This document shows, one piece after another, positions 47,305 to 60,600 of a DNA stretch of 64,000 nt (position 1 is its first letter; the number at the start of each line of letters is the position of its first letter). Under the pieces are notes generated by a model. It was given only the letters and a program-made list of their open reading frames with translations, did not search any database and was not told the origin of the DNA. Location of the stretch: contig NMRA01000286.1 of NCBI GenBank assembly GCA_002633005.1, forward strand, positions 360,503-424,502, given 5' to 3'. Both the position numbers and the translations under genes were made by a program. Origin of the DNA: Phoronis australis. Its lineage: Eukaryota > Phoronida > Phoronidae.

Positions 47305-47515
47305 CTATGAGCTCCATTCTGACAACGGTATGATCTTAAACGAGACACTGTTATCCTGCCTAATCTAGTGACAAGGGCTTTTGTGACCATTGTGAATTAA
47401 ATGAAAAAACTGGCAACACCTGCCATTGTGTATAAAAAACGGTACCCCAAGGTAACAGTTGTATAACATAAACAGCAAGTGGTCTACCTTTTAAGAAAGA
47501 AACTTTGCAATCCAA
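47305..47515. repeat. Interspersed repeat family 2, intergenic copy
   Basis: The second copy of the family seen at 38028-38225, in the same orientation, with TATGAGCTCCATT, TTTTGTGACCATTG and GAATTAAATGAAAA. It lies between the convergent 3' ends of Dishevelled and rootletin. Confidence 0.55.
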
Positions 47516-47803
47516 TGCACTCTTTATTCAATACTGTGTCCACTTACAAACAAGTTCATCATAGCACATCTAAAGATAAGTAAAACATTCTGTAAAGCAC
47601 TCTACTTCTTCACAGAACACTACGCAAAGTTGAGCTAAGACGCATAGATTAACTCGGCACTAATCAATTGCTAAAAACACTTGTGTTCTCATCTCAATTA
47701 TGGAATGTAATCATCCATTAAGTTATCAGTCAAAAATCTTCGTGTGTCGCATCATAAGACCTGTTCTAATCATTCAGCTTATCACAGCAAAACCTCCCAT
47801 AAA

Positions 47804-47809
47804 TTTATT
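47804..47809 (-). terminator. Likely poly(A) signal of rootletin
   Basis: AATAAA on the - strand about 480 nt after the rootletin stop, followed by a G/T-rich stretch (GGGAGGTTTTGCTGTG). A second AATAAA on this strand lies at 47523-47528. Confidence 0.5.
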
Positions 47810-48287
47810 ATAATATAAAATATATTCAAGCAACAAAAATAATACAATACCATTCATCATTTTCTATTTACTCTACAAAAATAAAAACTCAAAATATACA
47901 CAGTGCAAAAAGATTTGTCTTTGGTAAAGATAAAGGTAAAGATTAGGCCACACAGAAATATTAAAATTATATTCAATCTTCATTTGGAAACCAAACACAA
48001 ACATTGTTTTCAGCTTACAAGTGTGGTAAAGATTTTAGGAGCACAACAAACAAAATCCTTGCACACAACATGAATCATGATTGCTGTGGATTGGGCTGCT
48101 GACCAACAGAGCTCAGTCAGTGCAAACAAAAAGGAAGTCTTTACAAGCACCTCCACTACGTCAAGATAGAATCGTGCGCTAATTTGTCAAAAATAGTAGC
48201 AACTCCATGAGCAATCTCTTCAAGCAATACTTAAATAAATTCAATAGTCACAAACATGTAAAAGCTGAGGGTGGCAGTGTATCGCTT

Positions 48288-48668
48288 CTACTTCCTTCTG
48301 GATACAGGGGTTCTGGCAGATGGACTGGGACCTGTGGAGGTACGTCCTCTGCTGAGCACGCTCCGCGCGGCTGGTGTCGATGTAACGCGACCAAGTCTGA
48401 TGGGTGAAGTGCTGCGTGTGGGTGACCGTCTGTGTGGTGAGATGCGAGACATGCCTGGCCCGGAATGGAAGTCAACAGTGTCATCCAGCTTCCTGGTCTC
48501 CGCCTCCAACAGGATGGGGTCAAGTGTGGGGTCACGGGCAATGTTGGACAGAGAGTTGTCCAGCACGCTACGGATGTCTTTGATCTCGTCGCCAGCACGT
48601 GCACTACGCGAGATGTACTGCTGGCGCTTGCGGATCTCCTGGTTCAATTGGTCCTTCAATGTGGAGTT
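48288..48668 (-). CDS. CROCC: Rootletin last coding exon with basic Ser-Pro tail
   Basis: 381 nt after a CCTGTTCTAG acceptor, ending at TAG (48288-48290 on the + coordinates). It begins NSTLKDQLNQEIRKRQQYI, where human rootletin is close to its end. Here about 90 more residues follow, including SRISPHRRSPTRSTSPIRLG and SRGRTSTGPSPSARTP, ending VSRRK: basic, low-complexity, Ser/Thr-Pro-rich. This tail is considerably longer than the human one. Confidence 0.95.
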   Translation of the reverse strand, partial: NSTLKDQLNQEIRKRQQYISRSARAGDEIKDIRSVLDNSLSNIARDPTLDPILLEAETRKLDDTVDFHSGPGMSRISPHRRSPTRSTSPIRLGRVTSTPAARSVLSRGRTSTGPSPSARTPVSRRK

Positions 48669-51600
48669 CTAGAACAGGAAATAACAATGTTCAAATATTG
48701 GAGAACATTACAGGACCTGATCTGATTTAAACACAGAGTCTACTCCCTTTACTCTAAGCTCGACTAAAAATTGACCAATTACACACCACGCTTTGAGTAA
48801 ACTAACAAATTCACACTCAAATCTTGCAGTGTTAATTGTTTAAGTGCTGGGTCTAAGTGCAACCTTAGACTGGAGATTAGACCCTGGCTCCATGTATCAC
48901 ATACATGTGCTTTCACACAAGTCTGCTCTGATGTTTGAAATGATACATAAAGAGCGCGTTCATTAATGCCCATTACTTGTGAGTGAAAGTTTAATTACTT
49001 TATACATGCTTCACTAGAACAGCATTGTAATATTTCATGAAGACTTGCTTGATTTTGCTTAGAGCCTCAAATACTAGACTCACTGAGGGCAGTCCAGGAC
49101 CAACAGTAGTAGTACATATTGCACGCCAAATAATGCAAATCTAGTCTCATACAGTTGAAAAGATCTTTTAACATGGCATTCAGCAAAGTGACACCGACAG
49201 TCTGGACAACACATGACTACAAAGTCCAGACAGTTGTACTCACCTGTTCCTCAAGTCCCTTGACGCGCTGGCGATGAGCACGCTCACGAGCTTCCAGTGT
49301 TCTCTCTGCCTGCACTTGAGCTGTACGCAGGCGGTTGGTTTCCATCTCTGTCTCCTGGCGATGGCGCGTGGTTAGGTCAATCAATCTGTCAAGAGAAAGA
49401 GGCAGAGTAATGCAGACAAAAAGTAAATTGTTTAGAGCACAACAATGTACAATACACTGTATACAAAGGTATATCCATTTACATACAATTTTATTCTCCA
49501 TTAATGCATCTGAAAAAAAAGTTAAGCCTTTTTCCTAAACATTTTCATTTGTGAGAAAGGGAACAAAGAAAACCTTGTTAGCGAACATACAGAATAAAAT
49601 ACCAAAGAAAGTCAACAGAAACTCAGATTCCTGTATTTTTAAAATTTGCATTCGATTTAGGTGGTAGTTACAATAATTTTAACGAAGACAGCTTTTTGGT
49701 AGAAGAGTGAAACACTACCTTGCAAGATGTTCATCAGCCATTTTGGTCAAGCTTGCATTGAAAAGATAGAGCAAAAAACATGTAAATTTTCTGTTTTTGA
49801 GTGAAAGGCAAGACTTGTCCATGCAATGAACAGAACAAACTACTACAATACAGACGAGGTGCAAAAACCATGCATTTTAGTGCGGGTTTGTGAGAAAGTT
49901 ATTTTTTAACTTATTGGGATGTCAACAGATACTGTTGTGTCGACTATTTCAGACAAAAACAAGAGGAACTTATTTTTCAGTTGGACAGCTTTCTACAAGA
50001 CAACGTAACAGAAAGCAGCAGCAATGAACTTTAGTGATGCAGCATGAGTACCTGTATAAGCTAGCTGTTTCATGCAAGTAAACAAGAATAGTAATAAGTA
50101 CCAAGTAGAATGGCAACAGCCAACATGCAAATGCAAAACCTCAGTGGGAAGACTAATACAAGTGACGCATGAATGAGGCAAACGTTTGTATATGCAAAAG
50201 TGAAGAGAACTGGAGGAAAAAACAAGGGACAATCATGTTTCATGCAATGACTGTGTGACTAAAGGAAAATTTCAAGAAGTCCATCTGTAAAAACTTTAAA
50301 GATAGCAAATATTCTCCCACGTCATGCAATCACAAAGAATATGAAAATGCCTTGAGCCTGCAAAATCAACAGCCTTTGAAAATTGAGAGAACGTATTGAT
50401 TTTGTGGGCAGTCATTGAAGTTGATACAGCAACTCGCAAAAACAGTATTTGTGCACCAAGTAGTGCAGTTACTAGACACAATAACAATAGCTAAATCTTA
50501 TGAATTAAAAATATCATAACAGGCCACTGTTATAAAATTCTAACACTTCCACTGAAAGTTTTATGCGACAACACACTGCAGTAAAGAGAACACCACAAAT
50601 ACCAAAACGAGACCAGACATTGTCCAAAATGAGCCACTACGTAGACGTGTCACAAGCTTAATCAGCCCTACCTCTGAGCATGCTGCTGTTCAGTCTCAGC
50701 AACCTGAGCCTCCAGCTGTTGAATCCTGCGCTGCTGCTCAACGTTCTCCTCCTCTAACTTGACCACTGACCGGTCCAGTGTGCCACGCTCGGCCAGGGAC
50801 TTGCTTGCCACTTCTTCTGTACGCAACTTCTCTCGTTCAACCTGCAACCATTAATGTGAATTAGTCCTCGCATCTGAAATATCATGCACAACCAACAACA
50901 ACCTGTGTGTTAAGAAGATTGTATTTTACTGTGTTTCAAACGAAGAATATGACCTTGATCTTTTTTAATGAACCACTTACTTTTCTACTTGCACATTTAA
51001 GACACAGTGAAGTATCCCTAACACTCACCTTATCCAGGGTCTTCTTCAGTGCTGTCTTGTCCTTCTCCAGACGCACCTGTGAGCGCTCTATCTCTCGTCT
51101 CTCTGTCTCCATGTTGGCCAGCTGCCTCTGCAGCGAGGCCACACGCTCGGCCAGGCTTTGCTTCTCTGTGGTCAGCTTCTGCACCTTCTGGTTCAACTCC
51201 TGCTCCTGCTCCTGGCGCTGGATCAGCATCTACAGGAACAAACAGCATTACCTCATAACACCACAGTTTTACATCTAATCATTATACAAGTCCAATACAA
51301 CTTCCAAAGTTGGATCAGTAGGTAGACAATCAAATGAGCATCATCATACAATGTAATACCTTCATGCAGACAATACATTAATCTTACCAGATTTGCACAT
51401 TTTGTATACATGTCAGTGTTGCATAACATTCTGATTCAGACGTGAAATAATGGTCAAACAAAACATTTGTCGAAAATAAATAAGGAAGACATTTTGGACA
51501 TTTTCATAATGTAAATAAGATCTATTCACCATTTTCACTAAAACAAGAAGTGTAACCTAACATAACTTGTCCCTTGGGAAACAACTAAAGAATCATTACC

Positions 51601-54600
51601 GATTGTTGTTTTAATGAATATTCACGCCAAATGTGTATTCAATCACAAAATGTCAAGATATCGTGCGAGAACTCACGTTTCCACTCTGCCTGATCTGGCC
51701 CTCCAGCTCATTGCGTCGCACCTCGTTGTCACCCAACTCGTTCTGAAGAGCCTGAGCACGCTCCATGAGTGCATGGTTCTGCTTCTTGGCCTCGTTATGA
51801 GCTTGTCGTGTGGCATCCAGTCGCTCCTGTAGTACACGACGGTCATGCTCGCTGCTGGTCAATGCACGCTGCAGCTGTGACACACGCTCGTTGAGGTCGT
51901 TGATGGCAGCAGAGCTGTCACTGAGAGACATGTTGAGTGCTTGAACCTATGATGGAGAGCAAGTGAATTTTGGTTAAATAAGAAGAGTGTTTATAAACAC
52001 TGACAAAGGGAGTAACTAAAACATCTTTACACAGACAGACAAATTAGTAAATTCATTGTTTCATATTCAACAAAATTTTTGAAATCCTCCATTAGCACTT
52101 CAATTGCAACAACAAAAAGTTTACTTAATAATAATGGACAGCATTATTTAACATACTCTCACTTATACTTATTTTGTAAGCCAACACTAGCGTATTATCT
52201 TACTAAGATCCAGGCAGATTATCTCCACATGTAACCAGAAGCAGTATTTTCAGACAAAAGCATGACCATTATCTTGTAAAATCAGGCATCAAAACCAATG
52301 CCAAGCGAGCATTTCTGCTTTTCAAAACTTCCTCTGCATCCCTTTCTAGTAAATTGTCTCTTTGCTGAAGTATTGTTGAGCGGACTCACGACATGTCTTC
52401 AATTGGCAGTTCTAAGTGAGCTGACTTGTGGATGAGACGGTCTCACCACCTGGTGTCTGAATGTTCACAAGCTGATATTTTTACTTAAAAAGCACCAAGA
52501 CTAAAGCTCATTCTCAATAGCTGAGATGTCGTTTCTACATAAGATAGGGATCATAGATCAACAGCCAATAGTCAGCCATACCTTGTCCTTGTGCTGAGAT
52601 CCCTCCTCCTCAGTCTTGGACAGGTGCAGGCTGAGACGGTCCACAGTCATCTGCAGTGACTGGCAGTTACCCTCCAGGTCCTGGATCTGCTTGGACAGGC
52701 TCTCCACGCGCTCCTGCAGCACCTATGGGCATATGAATAATGACAGGTTTAGTGAAGCACATAACACTGTATGGTAAAAATTCTTCAACTTGGGGCAAAA
52801 AGAATTGCTAAATTTTTTTTGCCATATTTTTATTTTTCAGAGGCTTGCCACATTGTTCCAAAAATGCTCAAAATATTACCAAATGTTGTTTGGTAATAAC
52901 TGAACCGTACAAGCCTTTAGTGATAAAAGCAAAGAAAATTTTCCTGAAAATTCATTTTTGTTGACAAATTTGACAACATGAAATTTCAACTGCTGCCATA
53001 TTGTATGGGCAGAGTTTAAAACTGCAACTTTTGCAAGGAAAAACAGTGTCAAGTGGCAATTATGAAGTGCTATAACACTATCAAAATCAAATAATTTGTT
53101 TCATAAACCAAAACTTTCAGCACAAGATAAAACGTCATCCAAGCACAGACAGTTTCTCTGCTTAAATGAGAGTTCACAGTGACCATCTGGAATTCATGTA
53201 CACAGAAGTCACCACTTCTAAACAGACACTGAGTACAAATCAAATAAGGCATAAAAATAAATTCATCCATCACTAACAACCATATAATCAAAAGTGAACA
53301 AACCACCATTTTTCTCCTTTCAGACACAATGCTATGAACTCTACGTTTTTTCTGCAGCAGAGCTCGAACATAACACCGCTCTTCACTCATACTGACAGAA
53401 GCACAACTGACTTCACTAACACCAGTGTCGATAAACTAAGGCAGCTGAAGCCTCACATTGCACAATATGAATAATGAATGAACAGATCACAATCTCAGCA
53501 TGGTCTGCACGAAGACTCATCAGCAAACCAATGTCAATTATTTAATAACATCCAACAATACAACCAAATGCATGCCTATAATAGAATCTTCTAGAACAAC
53601 TAGGCAGTTGCAGAGATTACTCGATGAGATGTTCAAAGAACTTTCAAGCCAGAATATCAAAGAACTCAGATTTCCTAAATCAAATAACGCACAGAATCAA
53701 TCATAATAAAGACTTCCGTGTAACTAAGACCACATATATCAGGCAATACCGGCTTCATTCTATAACTACCAACATGCTAACAATTTTAAATATCCAAAAT
53801 GTACACTTCCAATTCTTGAATCCTTGATGTCCCATCAATGAAAATCTTTTATGTCAACTACTCTGAGACCCACTCAATTCCTACTGTCGCCTACCTGGTT
53901 CTCCGTCTCCTTATCATTCAATGCGAGCTTGATACGCTGCATGTCTCCTTCCATGGAGCGGCGCGTCAGCTCTAGCTTGGTGCAGCGGTTCTCCGCATCC
54001 TCCAGGCTGATGCGTAAGTTCTTCTTGTCCTCCTCCAGCTTGTTCTCATTCTGCTTCATCTTCTGCAGTCGTTCCGCCTGCTGACGCTTCTCAGACTCCA
54101 TGCCAGTAATGGTGCGCTCCATGTTGGCGATGGCATCAGCCATACCCTTGCGCTCACGCTCGTTGCGCCGGATCGTCTCTTCCTGCAGCATCAGCGCCGT
54201 TTGCGCACTGGCCAGGCGACCATCAATGCCGCGTTTGTCTGTTTAACGAAAATTCACGAAATGTCAATCAACCACCATTTTGCAAAAGACATGCTGATCA
54301 TAAGTTCCAGTCATTACAGCGACATCAGCATCAAACATATTCTTGGCCAGTAATACTTCAAAGTGGAAACCCTGTTACCAACAATTATCTAAAACAGCTC
54401 ATCCATCCAACTACAGACATGCCCAAGTGACCCATAAAACGAAATCTATTGACAAGACTGTACTGAGAAGTTACTATCCAACTTTCATTATTTCAAAACA
54501 TATTTGCAAGTCACAAGCTGAAGCTGCCATCAAAATGCTGCTCATGTCTGAACTCAACACGGCTGAAACAACCTGCTGATTTATCCCAACAAATCTAAAA

Positions 54601-57600
54601 CAACTCAGTGCATCACAGTCACAACACATTACAGACCTTCCTCAACTTCTCCCAGTGACCTCTGCAAGTTCTGCAGCCTAGCCTCAGTGCGGTTACGGTC
54701 TTCCTCCATTTCCTTCAGTTGCGTGGTCAAGCTGCGAGCCTGAGAGATGGCGTCATCCTGAAGAATACAATGTTGGTTTGAAGCTACATAGCTACAAACA
54801 TTTGTGGTTTCTGATCATGGTTTGTGTTTTCAGAAGAAACATACAGTGGGGTTTAAAAAAATGACCAGACATTTCCTTTAACACAAGTTTTAAATACATG
54901 TACGCAAAACCATATTCCACTTAATTTTTTTTGATGTATTAGATGGCCCTAATGAGTGAAAAAGTCAAAGCTTTAACTTTTATCTATTGCATAACAGATA
55001 GTAGAGTAATGAAACAAGAGCAACGCGGAGCGTTGAAATGCGCCCACGAATGCATCGCAAATGGTGTGCTTTTAGGGTTGCTTATTTGTGTCATAAAAAT
55101 AGCTACTAGATAGTACAAAAATGTCCAAAAACAGGAACATGTCATTGCTTCTTTAACAGAAAGCTAAACACCAAATTTCATAGAAATCAGTCACGGAACT
55201 TCAGAGAAACAAAGGAAAACAGAATAAAATGAAATTGCCACTAGGGGGCACAGTGTTCATTGGATACGCCCAAAAGTCGTAATTGTCTGTTGTTAGCTTC
55301 ATATAAATGAACTTACAAAATTTAATAAAGATCCTGCAGTGGTTTTAGGAGAGGCAGCTATGGGCAAAACTACCACTAGGAAGCGTCATAGTAGTCAAAG
55401 TCATCATCATCAACCGTCCTCTTCACACTGAGAACATATACACCAATTTTCAAAACCTTCCTTAGAATGATTTGGTTTATAGAGAGGTAGACGCCAAAAA
55501 ACAGACTCGAAAAGAGCAAAAATGGCCACTAGGTAGTGCAAAATACCTTGATTCCATCCGAAAACGGGAGGATAGCGTCATCTCACCAATAGATGCCCGT
55601 ATTCAAAATTTTATGAAAACCTGTTGAGGACCTTTGAAGATACAAAGGTAAACGTTAAACTAAAATTGCCAACAGGGGGCATACGAGAAATCAGATCCAT
55701 CCCAAAATCATCGTCGTCTGTTGTCAACATCATATAAACACACTTCTTAAATTTTGTAAACATCCTGCATACAGTTTAGGAGATACAGCCATGGGTGCAA
55801 AAAAGAAACTGCCACTAGGAGGTGTCACAGTAGTCAGTCATCGGAAAATCATCGTCAGCGATCCACTTCATAGTAAAAACATACATGCCTATTTTCACAA
55901 TTATCCTGAAAGCAGTTTGGTTGATAGAGGATTGGATGCCAAAAAACAGACTCGAAAACAGTTAAAATGGCAACTAGGTGGCGCAAACTAGGTCGAATCC
56001 ATCTGAAAATGTAAAGATAGCGTCACCTCACTAACAGAAGTCTGAACGCCAAATTTTATGAAATTACGTTGAGGACCTTTGAAGATACAAAGGTAAACAT
56101 AAAAAAATGAAATTGCCACTAGGTAGCACACCAGTTGTCCGATCTGCCCGAAAGTCGTTGTCGTCCATTTGTCAACATCACATAAATACACTTACTAAAT
56201 TTAGTAAAGATGCTGCAAATGATTCAGGAGATATAACCATAGGCACAAAACAACAAAACTGCCACTAGGAGGCGCCACAGTAGTCGAAGTCGTCGGAAAA
56301 TCATCGTAAACCGTCCTTTTCATAGTAAGAACATACATGTCAATTTTCACAATCATACTTAGAGCAGTTTGGTTGATAGAGGGTGGACGTCAAAAAACAG
56401 ACTCGAAAACAGTAAAAATGGACACTAGGTGGCGCAAACTACGTAGAATCCACCCGAAAACGGGAGGATACTGTCGTCTTACTAATAGATGCCAATATAC
56501 CAAATTTTATGAAAATATGTTGTGGACCTTTGAAGATTCTGAGGTAAACGTAAAAAAACTAAAATTGCCACTAGGGGGCATACCAGTAGTTGGATCTGTC
56601 GTTCGCTAATGCCATCCCATCAATGAAAGGAACACATGTGCAAAATTTCATGAACATACGTCAAACGGTTTTGGAGATAGAGCAGCGGACGCTGCCCAGA
56701 CGGACGCAGATGACGGCATAATGCGTCCACATATAAATATGTGGGCGCATAAAAACACTGGAGAGCCACTTGTGTTGTCATGACTTATCCAGTAAGCAAT
56801 GATGGTACAGGTTGTTAAAACTTGCAATTCACTGAAACAACCTACCCTCTCACGTTCAGAGCTAGCAAGTTGTTGGACAAAGTCACGCAAGGCCAGACGC
56901 ACAGCCTCCGGGTCAATGTCAACACTAGCCATCATGGACTGGTCAAGCCTGGCTGCTTCCATCTGGCTGGCTTCCAAACGGGATGGAGACAGGCTGCGCA
57001 TGGGACTGCCAGGGCGCTCAGGTGAGGCCGGACGCATGATAGGGCTGCCACGGCCATCGGTGGTGGTGGCAAACGTATTGTCAAATCCTGTAGAAATAGT
57101 ACAACACAAGGTTCAATCTGTTTCACGACATGGAGTAGGTAATGCCCACAATTTCGCAAAACATCTGATGGTAGGTACATTATAGAATAATATAATTAAG
57201 CATTTGTTCGGTGCAACTTACACTTCATGAAAAGTATTTAGAAACCAAATTTCAATTGTCTGCCAAATTGCATCCGAAATTGCTTAGATTTTAACAGAAA
57301 AATAAGAACCATATAAGCCTTATCAAAATATATGTACAAAGGCGCACAAACTTTAATGCTATCTGAATAAAAAAGGGACTCTCGATCTTGTCTGGATAAC
57401 GAGCATGCAGAGTTTCCAACTACAACAGCCACAACCTACCCTTAGTGGGCGAGTTAGGTCGTCCACGTCGTGGGCTGGCGCTGCGGGCGCGCAGCGGGCT
57501 CGGAGAGCGCGGCAGTTCCTGCTTGAAGCCAATTGTGCGGCGCAGGCTTGAGTGAATGCTGTTCAACTTGAACTCAATGTCACGCTTGGCACCCTCCACA

Positions 57601-60600
57601 CGGGCCAGATGGGCCTCAAGGGCGTCGACACGGCCCTCTGCGCCGCTGAGCGCAAGCTTCAGCTCGGCGATATCACTGTTAGCCGTCTCCAGCGCAGTCT
57701 CCAGGTTGCGCCGTGTGTCGTCCAACTTCTTGTTCTCACGTCGGCTGTCCTCCAGTGCAGACTGATAGTCTTTTTCACGCACACGGGTTTCATCCTCAAA
57801 TTCAGCCATACGACGCTGAGTCATGGCAAGCTCCTTGCGCAGAGCCTCACGGCTGGCCTCGGTTTCCACAACCTGTAATCAGAGAACAGAAATGTGTGAC
57901 TGTTGCATAGCATAATTAATGAGTAAAACAATCACAAACAATACTGCCACAAACTTTGTTTAAATACGAGAGCATGCTACGTGAACATAACAAACGAAAA
58001 CAAATTATGCCACGTCTTTCATATCTTGTTCTCACACTTCCCCCACCCTTTAGAACTCTCCAAACCACATACCTTCTGCTTCAGTCCAAATGACTCACGC
58101 CTGGCCTCTTCCTCCTTCTCTTCATCATGAGCCACACGTAGCTGCAGGTCGCCGACCTCCTTGCCCAGCTTGCTGCGTTCACTGTCCAGCTGCTTGACCT
58201 GTCGTCGCAGATCCTGCAGTTCACGGCGTGCGTCCAGACGCGCCTTCTCAACTTCGCGCAGGCTTGCACGCAAATCAGATGCCTCTTTCTGGATACCCAT
58301 CTTTTGCTCTTCCAAAACTGAAGTGAGGGAAAAACAACAATGCTTAAGATGATTTAGAATACAAAAAGTAGCATGTTTCTGGGCTTATAACAAAGAACAT
58401 GTGTTCTCCTGATTTCTTAGCATGGTAACTAAGGCAATTCAAGTGCAACCCCAATCAAATCATTCTTAATGTTATCAGGCAGGAAGAATACTTGCCGGTC
58501 ATTAAGAGATCCAATAATAAATCTGCAAACTTAACATATCAAGTTCCTGGGCATGATTCATGTTTTTAAAGAAAATTATTGAGTGAATTTGTTGGGTTTT
58601 GTTTTCATTGGCTTCTGGTTTCCTGGTTCTGTTTTCAATAAAACTTATAGACAGCAGCATCATAAGCTGGCCTAGATTTCTGGGCAGAAATACGATATTT
58701 TGTATTTATCTTTACTACCGAGATAAAATTTTAAAAATCATAGGTTGGTGATCATCCACTCACTAGAGATCTTGTTACGGCTGTCCTGCAGTTGGCGACT
58801 AACTTCCACCTTCTCTGCTTCCGTCCTCTTAATTTTGCCACGCAGCTCCTCATTGGCCTTCTGGCTGGCCTCTTTCTCACGGATCTCATCATTCAGGTTG
58901 CGCTTCAGGTCTAAGTTGTCCTTACGCATGAGCTCCCGTGCCTCATCTCCCTCACGAATCTTGCGGTTAGCCTCGATCAGGTCACGCCGGATGGTGTCAC
59001 GTGTCTCTTCCACCATCTTCAGCTGCACCTTAAGTTCAGCTACCTCGCGAAGAGCGGTCTCCTTCTGACGGTTCAGGTCAATCAGCTGGTTGTTGAGGTT
59101 CTTCAGTTCCTTCTCATGAGCATCACTGAAAATGGACACTGATTGTCAATCAATCTATTCGAGCCTCACATCAACATTGTCAATTCTACAATAAGTTGTA
59201 CTAAAATGCTTACCAGGTGACTATCATAATGGTACACAAAACAGGATTATACTACATCAGAGCTCTCTTAAAGTGTCTGCTCGGAATACAAATATTGATA
59301 CGACAAAATCATCTGGCTTATTTCACAACCTATAGACAAGAGCAAAATGAAAATTACAACTATGATGATTCTGCTCAAATCAAGACTGCTTGGATGATAT
59401 TTCAACATTAACCAAGACAATTCGTTTAATTTCACTAACGTGGCCTCCTCAAACTGCTGGCGGAAGTTGCGCAACTCGGCTGAGACATTGTTAATGGTTG
59501 TCTTATCTGCCTCCTGCCGTGTGTCAGCCTCACGCTTCAGCCGCTGATTGTCCTGCGTTGCCTGGCTTAGGTCACGTGATGTATTCGCCAACTTCTCGGC
59601 TAGTGTGCTCTTCTCCTGCTCCAAGATGGACATGGCCTGCTGTTTCTCGTTTTCAGCCAACAGGAGGGAGTCGTCGCGCTCACGCTGTAGCGAGGCCAGC
59701 TCATTGTTCAGTTCCTCTTGCATACGTGCTGTGCGGACTTCCATGTCCTCCTTCTCCATGTTGAACTGGTGGATCAGCTCTTCTCGCTGCGTCTCCATTT
59801 CAACGCGCTGGTTCTCCTGAGAAAAAAAAACTTCCCATTAGTCCATACTATTACTGTTTGGAATCATTGTACAAATTGAATTCATCTGATGATAATAAAC
59901 AGGGCTTTACAGGCTATCAAATTACATAAAGTCTAATGACATTGGAAATGTTATAAATGAGTGCTGGGCATCTGATAAATCCTCACAATCTCTTGGGAGC
60001 AACAAATCACCAAAAGCAATGTAATTACATCTACAGCTCAATGCCAATACCCTTTTTAGTGTAATCACGTGTGAATCAAGCTTCTTTGAAGTCCCACGCG
60101 GCACCATCATTAAAAACCAATGTTTTTGTTCATGTTGTGCAGTGGAACTCTAGTTTTGGTTCTTTGATACAGCAAGTCAGTCGAATTATACTAGATGAAA
60201 CAATGGACTGAGCTCATTGATTGCATCAAGATTTGAGGGTCCTCACCTGACTTGATCCAGTTTGACCTATTTAGCACTGTGTCAGTCTTAATCAATGTTA
60301 ATAAGTGTTTTTCGTACTACAGTTAGGTGTTCCCAGCATTATTCATCAGTTTGACAGCCAAAGGATCTTATTTCTCAAAGTCGTATGTTCACGAAAGCAA
60401 CAAACACTTCAAATTCTCACTCTCCTTTTAGCTGTTTTCACCACCATTACGGCCAGTCAATTTCAAACACACAATTTATAATCAGAACACATGTACACAG
60501 AAGCTGAACTCACCTTCTCCTTTGTAATTCTCTCCACATCCTCCTCATGGGCCTGTTTCTCTGCCTGTAGAGCGATCTGCAGGTCCTTCTCAGTCTGAGC

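Larger units (their letters stand above)
44071..47800. other. Convergent 3' ends of Dishevelled and rootletin
   Basis: No coding sequence beyond the candidate alternative C-terminal exon. Possible Dishevelled poly(A) signals: ATTAAA at 45331 followed by a GT-rich stretch, and AATAAA at 46692. Contains a 30-bp direct repeat (45811-45902) and interspersed repeat family 2 (47305-47515). The rootletin 3' end comes in from the right. Confidence 0.65.
48669..53894 (-). other. Rootletin introns in the 3' part of the gene
   Basis: Introns at 48669-49243, 49386-50671, 50842-51028, 51230-51676, 51947-52581 and 52723-53894. They are AT-rich. A faint relative of repeat family 1 may lie at 52830-53010; otherwise I see nothing but splice signals. 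Confidence 0.65.

Noticed and set aside
48271-48672. 133-codon + strand open frame opposite the last rootletin exon
   Set aside because: A mirror of the GC-rich rootletin exon; the - strand frame has clear homology and joins in phase with the other exons.
55791-56609. Open frames inside the tandem array
   Set aside because: They are by-products of the repeat units, not conserved between units.
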